This document shows, one piece after another, positions 1 through 10,611 of a DNA stretch of 64,000 nucleotides. This stretch comes from Marsupella aquatica (lineage: Eukaryota > Marchantiophyta). A program made the translations under genes and the position numbers. The DNA is taken from positions 7,750,001 to 7,814,000 of the forward strand of contig OZ316898.1 in the NCBI GenBank assembly GCA_973895155.1. The letters run 5' to 3'. The notes under the pieces are model-generated. The model had not been told where the DNA came from. It saw nothing but the letters and a program-made list of their open reading frames with translations, and did no database searches. Each line of letters opens with the position of its first letter. Within the stretch, counting starts at the first letter, position 1.

Positions 1-726
1 CCCTCCGATAGACAGGAACTGTGTCCAGAATCGTATGGCCAAACTGGAAAGGATCATATTTGACATTCAAAGGAGGTAGCAGGTTACTAAGGATAAGTGA
101 GAGAGCTGGGGTCAAAGCTGGCGCGTGGACTGAAGAACTGGTGCACTGCAAAGGATCGGCCCCCTTTATACTCTGAGAGCTCGTCGATCGCCCGACGCCT
201 CCTCATCGCTTATAGGCCAAGCCTTTCACGCTTGCAGTGTACCGGCCACTTCGCCGGTCCGGGTCAGCTCGTGTCAGTGGCCGCCTCCCGGAGTTAGTTA
301 TACGGCCCTGAGGGAGGGGGAAAGGGGGCTCATTACACGCTCGCAACCCGGATGTGCGAATGGCGACCCGCCGCCAACCCGAACGTGAATTCCCCTTATT
401 GACTAATGATTTCCTACTCATAATGGCTACCTAAATACTATCGTTATGCTAATAATAATGGCATAAGATACCCCTAACACGCGTGCTAAGCGCGGTTAGA
501 CCGAATCACTCATTACCCTCCGTACCGGCGGCGTCATAGTCACACATGAGCTCTCTATCTCACGTCGTGTCGTTACAATAAGCAAACACTAATGTACCAG
601 TGGCTTACACTAGCCCTAGTATGTACAAGGTCACTTACAATTAATCTAACCTTAGCTAAGTTCCTAATTGTGGTTAGATTAATTATCGTAACCTATGAGT
701 CACAAGACTAAGAGCAATACTTAACA
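1..726 (-). mobile_element. LTR of a retrotransposon, partial (runs off the window)
   Basis: On the minus strand this begins at 726 with TGTTAAGTATTGCTC, close to the first bases of the two Copia solo LTRs at 1041 and 35296 (TGTTAGATATTGCTC). The similarity continues through a block containing TTAGCTAAGG and GTGACTCAT. The rest differs, so it is a related but distinct LTR family. A TATA-like box (TATAAAGGGGGCC on the minus strand, about 170-182) sits where an LTR promoter would lie. The downstream LTR end and primer-binding site are not in the window. No partner LTR or 5-bp target duplication could be tested. Confidence 0.45.
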
Positions 727-1035
727 GTGTCTAAGTGCAGGCTCCTCCTGGGAAGACAGTCATGACACCCAAGGCTGCAATTCCAAGCAATTGTCTGCTG
801 CACTTATCAATAAATGCTTCTAATATATGTCTTGTAGTCATTGATTAGTGCATTTGTATTCTTATAGACAAAAATTGCCCTTATGTATTTGTCATTTAAT
901 AATAGGCAACCTGTACTTATAGACAATGCATTTTTATTAGTGTATTTACAAAGGAATTTGCTGTATTATTGAGGGACTACATGACCACCCTACAATTACC
1001 CACAGAATCCAGCTATACATGCTGCACTTATGCAA

Positions 1036-1389
1036 GGTACTATTAGATATTGCTCTAGTCTTGTGACTCATGAGCTAACCACAGTTAGTCTAACTTGGGT
1101 TAGGACTTAGCTAATGTTAGCGGTAGTCCTGTTGTGCATATAGCCAAGGCTAATGCCAGACCCTGGTGGAACTTAGGTTCATTGTTACGGAGCTAGTTGA
1201 GAGATAGGGAGAGCTTGTGCTGTGGATGCTTGGTATGGCCGGTCGGCCTAGAGTGCAGTAAAGCTCTTGTGTGTTCCCGTGGACATAGCCTCATGTGGAG
1301 GTGAACCACGTATCTCTTTGTGTCGACTCTTGTGCGTTGGATGGTTCATGGGCTTGCCGTTGCGAATGTCGTCTTTGCTCAACAGGTAC
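1036..1389 (+). mobile_element. Copia-type solo LTR with 5-bp target duplication
   Basis: The LTR proper is 1041-1384 (344 bp). It is flanked by the direct repeat GGTAC (1036-1040 and 1385-1389), the expected 5-bp target duplication. It ends in CA and begins TA where the sister copy at 35296 begins TG, so one terminal base has mutated. The 3' part (GTTCCCGTGGACATAGCC, GAACCACGTATCTC) resembles the U5 region of plant Copia LTRs. There is no internal region, so LTR-LTR recombination has deleted the element body. Short ORFs reported inside it are not genes. Confidence 0.9.
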
Positions 1390-1518
1390 TTCCACTTGAC
1401 AGCCAGATTTATTGTGTGTGTAAGAATCAAGGCCTTGAGTCTCAAGCCCCCCCGTCCAACTCACTCCTCCTGGCATTGAGACCAAAGGCTTCAAGTGTAC
1501 GCCACTTTAGATGGGGGT

Positions 1519-2712
1519 TGTGACAGGGCCCCAAATCCGGTAGTAACTTAGTGATGACTTATAATTGCGTATATGAGTAGAAAGCAAGTAGGTGTAGCAA
1601 AAGTGTTTGGTTTTCAAAATTTTTAATTTTTGTTAGTTCTAAAAAATTGATGCGACAACCGGAGGCCGGAGTAGAGAGGGGTGTCGGGTGGTGATGGATG
1701 ACAAGGGAACCATTGAGGGGGTACAAGGAGGCCACAAGGCAGCCCAAGGACTTGGAGCCAAGGTGTGGGCATCTTGGAGGGGTGGGGGCTGGTCGGAGGC
1801 TCCACATAAGGCGCAAAACGGGAAGAATGACAAAATATAGAAAACATTGAAACTTAAAACAGACGTTTCTGCGCTAGTACTATTCTAAACATGGTCATGT
1901 TTGGATTCATTTTGAAGCCCTCAATGAGCCCCATGCGAAACTGAGGTTCTCTAGTTGATTTTAGATCTATATCAAATAGTGACATATCAAGGGACCTCAA
2001 CGCCCGTAAAATGGCAAACTAGACAATCTTGGAGTAGTGATGGTGGGAGGGCCCTTAGAAGGAAGGGGTTCCCACACTTGTGTTCCCCTTCACTCTTTGT
2101 GTGGTTTTCACATGTTTTTTTTGCTCTCTTTCCCTTCCCCACCGTAGAAGGGGCCCTCACACTTTTTTCCTTCCCATTTTCTCTATTCTCACTTGTGGGG
2201 TTTCCATTCATACCTAAACCCTAAACCCTTTCCCTCTTGTGCTTGCTTTCAACATGTGTACGGACCCTAGTTGTACAAACATCAGATTTTCAACAATCTC
2301 AAAATCAAGAGTCTACGGGCTTGTTGGAAAGAGCTCGCCGAGCTGAATCCAACGATGTGTCACACGGCCAAAATGGAGCTAAGGCGGGGGAGATACAATA
2401 GATCGCATTTTTTTGAGAATACGGGAGTTTTGAGGCCGTACGGACGTAGAGAAGGAGGAGGTAGCAGCACATAGGGGGCAACGTGATCCGTGTTTTTTCA
2501 AAGCCAGGGCCCCCTGGTGTTGTACGGGTGAAACGGAGGGAGACGGTGCCCCGTAAAAAGTTAAACGATCATATCTTGGCCGTTTGATCTCCGTTTTGTG
2601 CACCGTTTATGGAGCCGTGATCAGGAAGAGGAGGGCTCCTCAGATATGTTTTCAGAAGTGAATTCTGAGAAAATTTTAGTTTCGACAATTATAGGGGCCC
2701 CCTCCTTTTACA
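1519..2712 (+). mobile_element. possible 5' LTR of a decayed Gypsy-type element
   Basis: The sequence opens with TGTGACAGGGCCCCAAATCC, like the TGT(G)ACA...CCCCAAATCC start of many plant Gypsy LTRs, and could close with TTTTACA at 2712. Ten bases later comes TGGTGGCGATCAGG, which has the form of a tRNA primer-binding site (begins TGG). No second LTR, target duplication or polymerase was found, so this is tentative. The block is rich in polypyrimidine and contains a short CCCTAAA run near 2213-2230. Confidence 0.3.
2212..2231 (+). repeat. short interstitial telomere-type repeat
   Basis: Two adjacent CCTAAAC units followed by a partial third, matching the plant telomere unit CCCTAAA. Such short runs also occur in plant promoters and LTRs (telo-box), so a telomere origin is not implied. 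Confidence 0.5.
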
Positions 2713-2825
2713 ACGAATCGATGGTGGCGATCAGGAGGATTGAGGCTGGTAGGCAGGGTAGATAGATAGGATAGGAGGTGGTGGACTCAAGTGAGTCCTT
2801 GTTTAGCGGAGTGGTATCCACTCCA

Positions 2826-3089
2826 ATGGAGAGCGATGAGGAGACCAACTCACGGGGCTCAAGCCAGGGCACCATGAGTGAGAAGGAGAAGGAGAAGAGT
2901 AAGATGTTGGAGAAACAGTTGCGGGAGACCCGTAAGTCATCACAGGAAACCCAAGCTGGTCACGGTGCCATCGTATCTGCTAGTCACGGTGCCACCGTAT
3001 CCGCTGGTCACGGTGCCAACATTTCATCACCCTCATCATTACCAGTGGAGGTGAGGATTCCAGGGGGTGACCCCTGGTTCAGTAAGTGA
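2826..3089 (+). CDS. small charged repeat-bearing ORF, possible gag remnant
   Basis: This 87-residue ORF starts at the first in-frame ATG and begins MESDEETNSRGSSQG. It is very rich in Glu, Lys and Ser (SEKEKEKSKMLEKQLRET). It then carries three copies of an 8-residue unit of the form GHGAxVSA, encoded by a 24-bp DNA repeat at about 2958-3025. It lies just after the possible primer-binding site of the preceding LTR, the usual place of gag, but no gag motif is recognisable. It may be the start of a decayed gag or a chance ORF. Confidence 0.25.
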   Translation: MESDEETNSRGSSQGTMSEKEKEKSKMLEKQLRETRKSSQETQAGHGAIVSASHGATVSAGHGANISSPSSLPVEVRIPGGDPWFSK

Positions 3090-6000
3090 GTCCGGTGAAG
3101 ACTAGTGGAGGGCCCTTGCTTTTCATGCACTATGGATTGGATGTTGGTACCGGCGAAGGCACCTTTGGTACCGTAGTGGGCTAGGGTTTTTTTCACAACG
3201 TGTGTGTGCCGCACGCTGTAGGTTAGTTTATCTCTTAGATGATTTTGGCTGCGCCGCTAGGGTTGCCGCCATTGTTGCCACTCCGTGAGGGGTGCTTTGG
3301 TGTTTTTTTGGTATTTAGGGGGGAGCCCCGGAGTAGTGAAAGGGGGAACTCAGTCTAGTGTTGATTTTAGGGAAGTTAGCTCATAGCCAGAAGGGGAAAT
3401 CGAGCCAGAGTAGTGAGGTAAAGGTGTAGCGCTTGCCCCAGTGAGGCAGGATTTGGGCAGACGGCAGGAGGCCGGGTTGTCCTTGCAATGTGTTACCACT
3501 TTTTGCCAAAAGATATGGATTTGGTTTGATTCCTCAAGTTTGGTGTGGCGTTATCTTTTCCGGCTCACGATTGTGTTCTTTCCCAAGAAGTGTCTAAGGA
3601 ATTCTTGCACGGATTGGTCAACCATGTGAGAAGGGGGGGTGGTGACAGCACTCCACCAGTGACCAGCAGGAGTGTGTGTGTGGCGTAGTCCATGGGACTT
3701 GATCAAAAGCAGAGGGGGGCTAGTTGGTAGACTTGATCAAAAATTACATTTTCGGGAGCGGAAATAAACATACTCATCCTATATGCAATAGAATCCTAAT
3801 AGTGTCCCTCCACGTTCCCGTCATACGATAACAAACGATTTCAGTAGGAGAAAATATGTATTTGTCATGTAAATCGTTTGATAAACAGGTGACAGGGGTT
3901 TCCATTACATGGGAACTGGAAGAGCTAACAGGGAGCTAGCAGGTTTGGACCTTGCTGCCTATGCGTTCCTCCACTTCGAGCAACCTCCACTAGGCTGTCC
4001 ACTTTGGAGTGCCCAACTCTAGTTAAAGTGAGCTTCTGGTGAAACTTGCTCGGACGGCTGGCAGCCATCCACAGTCTCGGGCAAGTTAAACAGGATTAAC
4101 TTGCCTTGATCTCGCTTACAGTCCTTAATGGGCTGCACCTAGTACTACTAAATTCTAAGCTATTATCATGCTACACACTGAAGCAATCATGTTCTCAAAA
4201 TGGCCTCATCCATACACACATGCCAAGCATGCGATGGAATTTGATCATTGGCTCTTTAAGGGTACTTTAATAATTACCTTGTACCTCTGCCAATCTCCCT
4301 GTGCATGAAAAGGAGGGCCGTGTGCTCCTTGCCATGCCTCCTTGCATAATGTTCTGCCAGGAAATACAAGATTAAATATATTAAAATAAGAGAGTCCAAA
4401 TTTACTAAAAGGCAGACGACTTGAAAAAGTTCCAGGATGCACTTAACCCCTCAGCCCTTATAGTGCGGGAATATATGTTATGTGAGCTAGCTCATACTTC
4501 ACGAGTGGGTGGGCAAATAAAGCTCCCATTTTCATAAAATGAAAAGGCATGGACTGCAAACTGTTTGGCCAATTACAACTAGGGTACTCTGGTCTTCATA
4601 CTTATGTACCCCTCCTTGAACCACTGGGGTCCAGTACTTCTAAATTCTGGCATGTCCATGCCAAACATGAAGTCCTTTACTACTGTAGCTCCCTCCCTAC
4701 CCAGGGCTCCACATTAAGGATGAAAGGGTAAGTCTCTCAAGGCTTCTCTTGAGACCTCTCTCCAAGGTCTCGCCAGCCAAACTCACAGTCTTAGCCAAAA
4801 CAGTGTTCGTCGTCTATTTCAGTAGAAAACAAGTTTTCTGAGGCATTTCGCCTCATGCAAGGTTTTTCAGGCTGTCGTATCTGGATCATAACCAAGGAAA
4901 AAATACCAAGAGAAATCTAAACGGATTTATATGATTTCAAATGGCCAAAAATGGAACGGAAACACCCTAATAAAAACAAATTTAAACAAAATATTTACTA
5001 TAAAATTACCAAATGAAAGCAGGTTAGGTCTATAGGTTATGAGCTAGAGACATGGTGTTGACTTCTGAATTCCAGTTATAGAGAATCTCTGATGACATCC
5101 TCAAGTGATGTGTTTTCAGGAACACTTACTAAAACCTAAAATGTGCCTGGGGTGGGCCCTTTGCTTTCGTTTGGCTGTTGTTCCTGGTTGTTTGTCCTTC
5201 TGCCCTTGTTGGGGGTGTTTCTTTATTTTGGCAGCCTTTCTGGGTCCCCGTCTTCGTGGCGTTCACGTGGAGGAAAAACCTGAAATTCACCTCGTTGGTG
5301 TTTGCTTTTTTCTTAATTTCTGTGAATTGAATGTCACTACAGGCCCTAGTTCTCCCTATCCATATATTTTTCTTTAAATTTCCCCAGTGCCCCCCACTAA
5401 ACTGGCAAGGTTGGTCTTTATGGTGCTAATTGAGAAAAGTTTACGTTAATAACATGGAAACCCTCATAAATGACATCGGCACAACAGATCAAAACACAAA
5501 AAGGAAGCAACATTTTTCTCTTCTCATAATTATCTTCCTTCCACACAACCCACACCCTCATTTCATTCGTTGCCTGCTTCAGACCAAGTAAGAGTTCCTT
5601 CATTGGTGATTTATTTCATCTGCGAAATTTACTCTTCCAAAATGAATACCTGGATAGCAATCATTGCAATCAACAGGCCAGAGCATGAGAATGTTTTGAG
5701 GGTTTCAAAAATGCTTACTAGCATTGAGTAGTAATATTCTTCGTTTCTCAGACAATAATTTTATGCGAGGGAGAAGAGAAATCTATATTTACTGTTGAAC
5801 TATGTATTAATTATTCTCTTTGAAAGTTGGCCTATATGTAATTTATCTGTTTCTGAGAAGGCTAAATTGCCCTGTTGAATCTTAATGATTTTTTGGCTCT
5901 ATACCTTCCCATTCCCCAAAAGACAAAAACAGCGCTGATTAAAATGTGCACAGAGTTATATGCTTGGTGGGACCCATGCCAAAACCCATTTACATGATGG

Positions 6001-7210
6001 GCCCTTACAAAACTTTTGTTACAATCTAGGCCACTCACAAAAATACTGTTACAACTAGCCCCCTATGTAGGTTTCACACACATGGTTCTTATGTGGTGCC
6101 TCACGCATGGTCAGCCGTACATTTTCCACCGCACACCATCGTGCGCTGTGTCATAGTCCACTGCTTGTACGACCATGCTTGCATACATAATGGATTATGT
6201 CCACATGATTACAGAATTTTAGGAAATCCACCGCTACATGACAGTGGGTTTGTACAACATTTAGTCTAGTACTTGTACATAGGCTACCAAAATTTGCCCA
6301 TTAATGTTTGACTATGTGTTCTCTTTGTTTCATACTTAGTCAATTTTTGAAACTTGCAACTTGGTTCCTTTCATACCTGGACAAATTTGGGGTCTACGTG
6401 TGTGACGACAACATCCATGTCATCGTTGCTCCACACTACGTTGGACAATTTTTGAGCATTGCAGTAGGGGCCTACGGCCAAAAGTAAATGATTCATTCTA
6501 TACTTAGACAAAAGAACAAAGAGAAATGTCAAAACATAATTATATCATGCAAACACTTTGCATAGCAACCTAATGATGGAAAATATGGTCAAAATTGAAA
6601 CCTGAAGACATGAACCATACTGTCTTCACTTAGGAACTCGCAGTCCCCCTCACGGTTTGTGTGGCGGCTTTTTCATTTAGCATGGTTTGACTCTAGACTT
6701 TATGGTAGCTCTTATTGGTGATAATAAGATCTCCTTATAGGAACTGTTCGAAGAACATTTGACACAAAACAAAAGTGTCAAGAGGGGCCTTGTTTGTAAC
6801 AAAAGTTCCATAAGGTACTATCATGTAGATTTGTTTTGGTAGGGGTCCCATCCAACATATAGAATATGATTAGGATAAATTTAAGAGTGTTGATGCCATG
6901 CCCCTCCCAATACTCTCAATAACAACATATTGTCCACTTGAGGATTTGAGTAGGGTATCATGTTGATGTACATTAATTCACACACATCAACTCACATGCT
7001 GCACATCATCCAACTGATGCAAACTAGAAAAGATATCTCAGAATCATATGCCCAAGAAATCCACAACAAATCAAATGGAATCATGTCATGGTCTGTCTAG
7101 CCAGTTTGGCCTTGCCCACCAGCTAGCCATAAAAGAGATGCCAACTCACATTACTCCGCGCACCCAAACTCTACACAAACACTAGTACCAATAAGCTCAA
7201 CTTAATTTGA
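3090..7210. other. gene-free, AT-rich repeat-derived sequence
   Basis: I see no supportable gene here. Only short ORFs occur, without domain motifs or paired splice sites. The first 600 bp are GC- and G-run-rich like the preceding LTR leader. The remainder is AT-rich and looks like decayed intergenic DNA. Confidence 0.6.
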
Positions 7211-7675
7211 AGAATGAGTAGCCAAGAGAGGCATGACTTTGTGGGAGCTCACTTGAGTAGAGACTGATAGGTCTTGGGTTAAACTATTGTGGTTGACAAT
7301 TCCCTTTCTGTGGGGTTTCACAGATTTTCTCTTTAAAATTAAAAAAAATTAAAAAAAATTAAAAAATGAAGAGCCATTCACCTGTGCTCCAAGGTATACC
7401 CCTCCTTTGACAGGGAAGATTGTAACCTTCAGAGGTCCATAGGAGAATGAGTAGCCAAGAGAGGCATGACTTTGTGGGAGTTCACTTGAGTAGAGACTGA
7501 TAGGTCTTGGGTTAAACTATTGTGGTTGACAATTCCCTTTCTGTGGGGTTTCACAGATTTACTCTTTAAAATTAAAAAAAATTAAAAAAATTGAAGAATG
7601 AAGAGCCATTCACCTGTGCTCCAAGGTATAGCCCTCCTTTGACAGGGAAGATTGTAACCTTCAGAGGTCCATAGG
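7211..7675 (+). repeat. 233-bp tandem duplication
   Basis: Copy 1 is 7211-7443 and copy 2 is 7444-7675, nearly identical from AGAATGAGTAGCC to GGTCCATAGG. They differ mainly in the number of AATTAAAAAA units in the A-rich tract (about 7336-7365 and 7567-7590). The high identity implies a recent duplication. Confidence 0.95.
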
Positions 7676-7961
7676 CCACCTGATGAGGTTACCTATACTA
7701 GCAGGTTATCCTAGTAAGTAGATCAAACTATTATACTAAGGAGGAAAGCATCATGTTAAAATTGAGGTGACATGTGGCTTCAACAAAAAGGGTCTGGAGT
7801 GCAAGTTTTGAGGGACTATTATTGTACATATTGTTTGCCTCACCAGGAGTTAATAAACTTTAGTACGTGAGACAATTTCATTCATTTTACTTTCTTTTTC
7901 AAGAGACAATTAGAGGAAATATGTCAAAATCAGATTGATGGGCAGTATTTTCCATAAATTT

Positions 7962-8990
7962 CAGAAATATACAAAGAGTAAGATCTTGCAGGATTTGAAA
8001 AGGATTTAAAGTCCTACAATAAGCTAGATACAGTGTGGCTAGGTAGATGAGAAGCGACCATGAGAACCTGGATCTTCGTTTCTCCAATCAAGGGCTGAGA
8101 GACGAACAGACATGCTCGCTTCACGAACTTCATTGGAAATTGCTGATAATATGAATATAGTAAGCTCCTGAGTTGACATCTGGAGCATGTGATCCACAAT
8201 GCCAAAAAAACGGTTTAATCTATTTAAGTTTCGAGGGGCCATTATTGTCCATATTGGCCTGGCAACAAGGAGTTATTTAACTACTTACAGTAGAATATAA
8301 AGGTGTGAACCTACTCTTCAGGCCTATTGTCTAGAGTGTTTAGACCATGAAGTTAGGGCTGCAACTGAAGTTAGGGCTGCAACTGAAGTTAGGGGGGTGC
8401 AAATGGAAATAAGGGATTATTTAGAGGCATGTGAGACTTTAAAATGCTCAGCGTGGCAGGAGTCATTGGGAACCCAATTCAAGCTGGATGGATGAACAGG
8501 CAACAAGAGTGGTACACGCTTGAATGTACTCCACTTTATTTCAGGGCTTGAATGTACTCCCCTCTATTTTGGTTTGAATAACCAGCATTAGTCCAGTACT
8601 CATTAATCTCTGAAAGATTTTTCACTGATTTTACTTTCTTCACAAGGATACAAGTAATGCACAAATCTCAAAATGTGTGATGGGCATTAATTCTAAAGTT
8701 CAGAAATATACACAGAGAAAAATCTTACTGGGATTTAAGAAGGATTTAAACTCTTACAATAAGCGACCTACTGTAGTGAGAGAATCTCGATCCTTGTTTC
8801 TCCAATGGAAGGCTGAGAGACTGACAGTCATGCTCGCTTGTCTAACTTCCATCGGAATTGCTGAGAATATGAAGGATTAAATAAACTCCAACAGTGAGCG
8901 AGGTACAGTTGTGGCAATGTCGATGAGATTCTCGATCCTTGTTTCTGTAATCGAGGGCTGAGAGACTGACAGTCATGCTCGCTCAGACGA
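7962..8990 (+). repeat. three diverged direct repeats
   Basis: Segments at about 7962-8156, 8701-8879 and 8882-8990 share CAGAAATATACA, GGATTTAAA, CTACAATAAGC, TTTCTCCAAT, GGCTGAGAGAC and CATGCTCGCT in the same order. The third copy is truncated on its left. Identity is moderate, so this is an older duplication than the 7211-7675 one. No coding function is visible. Confidence 0.8.
8347..8394 (+). repeat. short 18-bp tandem repeat
   Basis: The unit GAAGTTAGGGCTGCAACT occurs about two and a half times in a row, ending in GAAGTTAGGGGGG. Confidence 0.85.
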
Positions 8991-9127
8991 ACGCAATAAA
9001 AAAAAAAAAAACTGGAAGAGGAAGAGTCTAGGAGTCCACGAGGTCAGCTTGCACGCTGCATGCAAATTGCGCATGAGCAATTGTCGTTTGCCATGCGTTT
9101 GTGGGCCCTCGTCTGCCTCCTTTAATT

Positions 9128-9167
<40 letters not shown>
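9128..9167 (+). repeat. (CT)n microsatellite
   Basis: An uninterrupted run of about 20 CT units. It is the whole cause of the Ser/Leu and Arg/Glu repeat ORFs on both strands here. Confidence 0.98.
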
Positions 9168-9170
<3 letters not shown>

Positions 9171-9240
9171 CTTCTCGGTCGCGTCCTCTGTCGCGCTCTC
9201 CTGTTGGTTTGGGACGGATCAAGCGGATAGATAGGTACAT

Positions 9241-10400
9241 ACCCTAGATAGAGGATTCAGTTTAATTTACATCTTAACATATGAGTACTCACGGACCATA
9301 GTGTAAACAACCGTACGCCACACCACACCGGCCGCGAGCTCTATGCGAAGCTGTGCTAAGCAGTCAACTGTCACTGGCTGGCTTGCTGGCTGGCTCTGGA
9401 ATATCTCTAACCTGGCACCGACCTTAACTCCAAGCCATGCTGTGAAACTTGGCTTCCTCAGTTCCTCGAGAGCACAGAGCGCTCGCTCCTGTAGCTGGGA
9501 CAGGTTGTAAAGCACGGCCAAATGAAGTTGGCTGAGCTGAGACCGACCTTCATTTTAAACTCGTGATAATGAAGTTCTTACTAACTGGAACACTTAGTTC
9601 TGTGAGATCGTCAGCCTCACTGATCTGCTGACGCCTCTTTGGGCAATGGGCCCATCTTGAGAGCCACTGTTCACGTGAAGACATGATCATACTTTGGTCT
9701 TTACTAAACTGTTGCGTGTAGCTGAAAGCTCGAAAGCCCGAAATGTGGGTATTAGATTAGTAGAGCTCCTCCCTCCACCTATAGCGAGGGCGTTTGTGAT
9801 TGCTGACGATCAGTAAGTTCAGCATGGAAACCATTTTGATTACGGGTTTTCTCCAGGGGCATTTCTGAGGCTGCTCTGGCAAAGCACAGTCACGACAAAG
9901 AATGCTGTCTTAGGGTACCCTGTCCCCAGTGGCCACCTGATCCGTGGCATCAAACCCGGGCATGAATATGCTCAGTCTGAGCCTCGAGTTCTTTCGCTCA
10001 GGCATTGCGCGAACACGGAAGTTGGACAGGTGCCGTCATACAGTAGTATGCATATGTCAAAGGTACGACACAGGTAGAGACCTAGACGGCCTAAACTAGT
10101 CAGAGAAAACTTTTGGAAGCTAAGTAGTAATCTGATGTGATCTACTTGTTCGAGCGAGCGCCAGGCCATGATCTACTTACTGCTATAGCTCGAAGGAGAA
10201 TTATGTTGGGAAGAAGGGAGGAAGGAAGGATGTTGTTGTTGTTCGATGGGACATTTGACTGGCTAGAATGAAGGTCGGTGGTAAATAAGACTGATCTAAT
10301 TTGAATAGTTTCCAGAAAAAGGTGGCCCGGTGGAGGGAGACATGGAGACGTCATCCGGAAGGCTCGTCCCCAGCAAACAGTGCTCGCAAGTTTCGAGCTT
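9241..10400. other. intergenic, upstream of the 10.6 kb gene
   Basis: No gene supported. It contains a short GGCTGGCTTGCTGGCTGGCT tract near 9375 and otherwise single-copy-looking sequence. It presumably includes the promoter-distal region of the gene starting at 10612. Confidence 0.5.
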
Positions 10401-10410
10401 CTATTTAAAT
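10401..10410 (+). promoter_or_regulatory. TATA-like box upstream of secreted-protein gene
   Basis: CTATTTAAAT lies about 200 bp before the ATG at 10612, in line with a plant core promoter and a short leader. Position and sequence are the only evidence. Confidence 0.35.
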
Positions 10411-10611
10411 GCATCTACCGGCATCACATTCTCCGCAGAGCCGATCAATGCAGCTATCAAGCCTTGCAATCTGAAGCTAGCTACTGCACTACTCTACTCC
10501 TCACAAGTTGTCGACGACAGTCACAGGACTCTGGCTGTTCTGTTTTCTCAATACACTACTCACTAAGCTGCTGACGCCCAACACTTGCTTAGATTTCCAA
10601 GCAGCACACTC

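Noticed and set aside
1267-1523. Overlapping short ORFs near 1.3-1.5 kb on both strands
   Set aside because: They lie in the solo LTR and its flank and recur in the sister LTR at 35.5 kb.
9028-9240. Ser/Leu- and Arg/Glu-repeat ORFs
   Set aside because: Produced entirely by the (CT)n microsatellite.
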